Assembly: GCA_903953985.1 (NCBI GenBank)
Contig: CAJBLW010000120.1
Location: 1-6,571 of the forward strand
Reading direction: 5' to 3'
DNA: 6,571 nt
Source: an uncultured Burkholderiales bacterium
GTDB lineage: Bacteria; Pseudomonadota; Gammaproteobacteria; Burkholderiales; Burkholderiaceae_C
Shown one piece after another: positions 6,397 through 6,571 of the stretch; within the stretch, counting starts at the first letter, position 1; each line of letters begins with the position of its first letter. Under the pieces are notes generated by a model. The model had not been told where the DNA came from and did not search any database. It was given only the letters and a program-made list of their open reading frames with translations. The position numbers and the translations under genes were made by a program.

Positions 6397-6408
6397 CTGT
6401 ACAGAAAT
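6384..6408. promoter_or_regulatory. 25-bp palindromic operator in front of the antitoxin gene
   Basis: ATTTCTGTACAG, one central T, then CTGTACAGAAAT form a perfect dyad with 12-bp arms. Each half contains the self-palindromic octamer CTGTACAG (6388-6395 and 6397-6404), so the site is also a direct repeat with 9-bp period. It overlaps the predicted -10 box and ends just before the ribosome site. In Phd/YefM systems the antitoxin, helped by its toxin, binds such paired palindromes to repress its own operon; this role is inferred from position. Confidence 0.7.
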
Positions 6409-6409
6409 C

Positions 6410-6415
6410 AAGGAG
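6410..6415 (+). promoter_or_regulatory. Ribosome binding site of the antitoxin gene
   Basis: AAGGAG, a near-perfect Shine-Dalgarno sequence, sits 6 bases before the ATG at 6422 and fixes this start. It is the strongest ribosome site in the window, as expected for an antitoxin that must be made in excess. Confidence 0.75.
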
Positions 6416-6421
6416 TTGGCC

Positions 6422-6571
6422 ATGTCAGATAACCCGCAATACGGACTCGAACAAGCCCGAGCACAGCTGCCGCTCATTGCCTCGGAGGCGGTGGCGGGCA
6501 CCAGCAGCGTGATCACGCGCCACGGCAAACCTGTGGCGGTGGTGGTGCCGGTTGAGCAGTGGCGTCAGGAA
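6422..6571 (+). CDS. Phd/YefM-family type II antitoxin (partial, cut by window end)
   Basis: The first 50 codons are open to the end of the window with no stop. The protein begins MSDNPQYGLEQARAQLPLIA and continues through SSVITRHGKPVAVVVPVEQW. This is the N-terminal DNA-binding domain of Phd/YefM antitoxins, whose usual pattern is a short beta strand, an ARxxLxxL helix, then a strand pair around the conserved ITRHGKPVAV. This domain dimerises and binds the operator, while the missing C-terminal part wraps around and neutralises the toxin. Full length is normally about 80-95 residues, so roughly 30-45 codons lie outside. A toxin gene (RelE/ParE-like, Doc/Fic-like or PIN domain) is expected directly downstream. 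The promoter and operator at 6367-6408 indicate autoregulation. It is a separate unit from the aldo/keto reductase, whose stop is 104 bases upstream. Confidence 0.9.
   Translation, partial: MSDNPQYGLEQARAQLPLIASEAVAGTSSVITRHGKPVAVVVPVEQWRQE

Noticed and set aside
6388..6404. LexA (SOS) box CTGT-N-ACAG in front of the antitoxin gene
   Set aside because: The spacing between CTGT and ACAG is 9 bases, whereas the enterobacterial LexA box needs 8, and the inner sequence is not AT-rich. The larger 25-bp dyad fits an antitoxin operator better.
1..6571. CRISPR array, tRNA/rRNA genes, insertion sequence or phage genes
   Set aside because: No regularly spaced repeats, no tRNA-like cloverleaf, no rRNA-like stretch, and no transposase, integrase or phage-like protein was seen on either strand.

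Overview
The window looks like chromosomal DNA from a Gram-negative proteobacterium, most likely a betaproteobacterium of the Burkholderiales (Comamonadaceae-like). This is inferred from four things: moderately high GC with strong third-position GC, a tripartite tricarboxylate transporter (TTT) operon of the kind greatly expanded in that group, a Tat-type signal peptide, and the overall style of the proteins. No rRNA or other taxonomic marker is present, so the placement is tentative.

Bases 1-3103 hold a tightly packed plus-strand operon. It begins with the last codons of a probable TctC-type solute-binding protein and continues with TctB (four predicted membrane segments) and TctA (the large permease). 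It ends with a ketopantoate-reductase-family dehydrogenase. TctB/TctA overlap by 1 base (TAATG) and TctA/reductase by 4 bases (ATGA), so the genes are probably translationally coupled. The reductase sits with a carboxylate uptake system and not with pantothenate genes, so it may act on the imported acid or a derivative of it.

Bases 3086-3850 (minus strand) encode a fumarylacetoacetate hydrolase (FAH)-fold protein. It converges on the reductase, and the two 3' ends overlap by 18 bp. A 375-bp gap follows (3851-4225). It holds no intact gene, but it has a short open frame that may be the relic of a lost protein and a perfect inverted repeat that could be an operator.

Bases 4226-5188 encode an exported (Tat-signal) metallo-beta-lactamase-fold hydrolase with a full set of metal ligands. 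It is closed by a strong intrinsic terminator (5213-5249). Bases 5322-6317 encode an aldo/keto reductase with an intact D-Y-K-H tetrad. The window ends inside a Phd/YefM-type antitoxin gene starting at 6422. Its promoter has a consensus -35 box, and a perfect 12+1+12 bp palindrome covers its -10 region, the classic layout of an autoregulated toxin-antitoxin operon. The toxin should lie just beyond the right edge.

Taken together this is a small-molecule catabolism/uptake neighbourhood (carboxylate transporter, two oxidoreductases, two hydrolases) flanked by a toxin-antitoxin module. I see no clear novel system. The points most worth checking are the antitoxin operator, the reductase and FAH-family members tied to the transporter, and the decayed intergenic gap.
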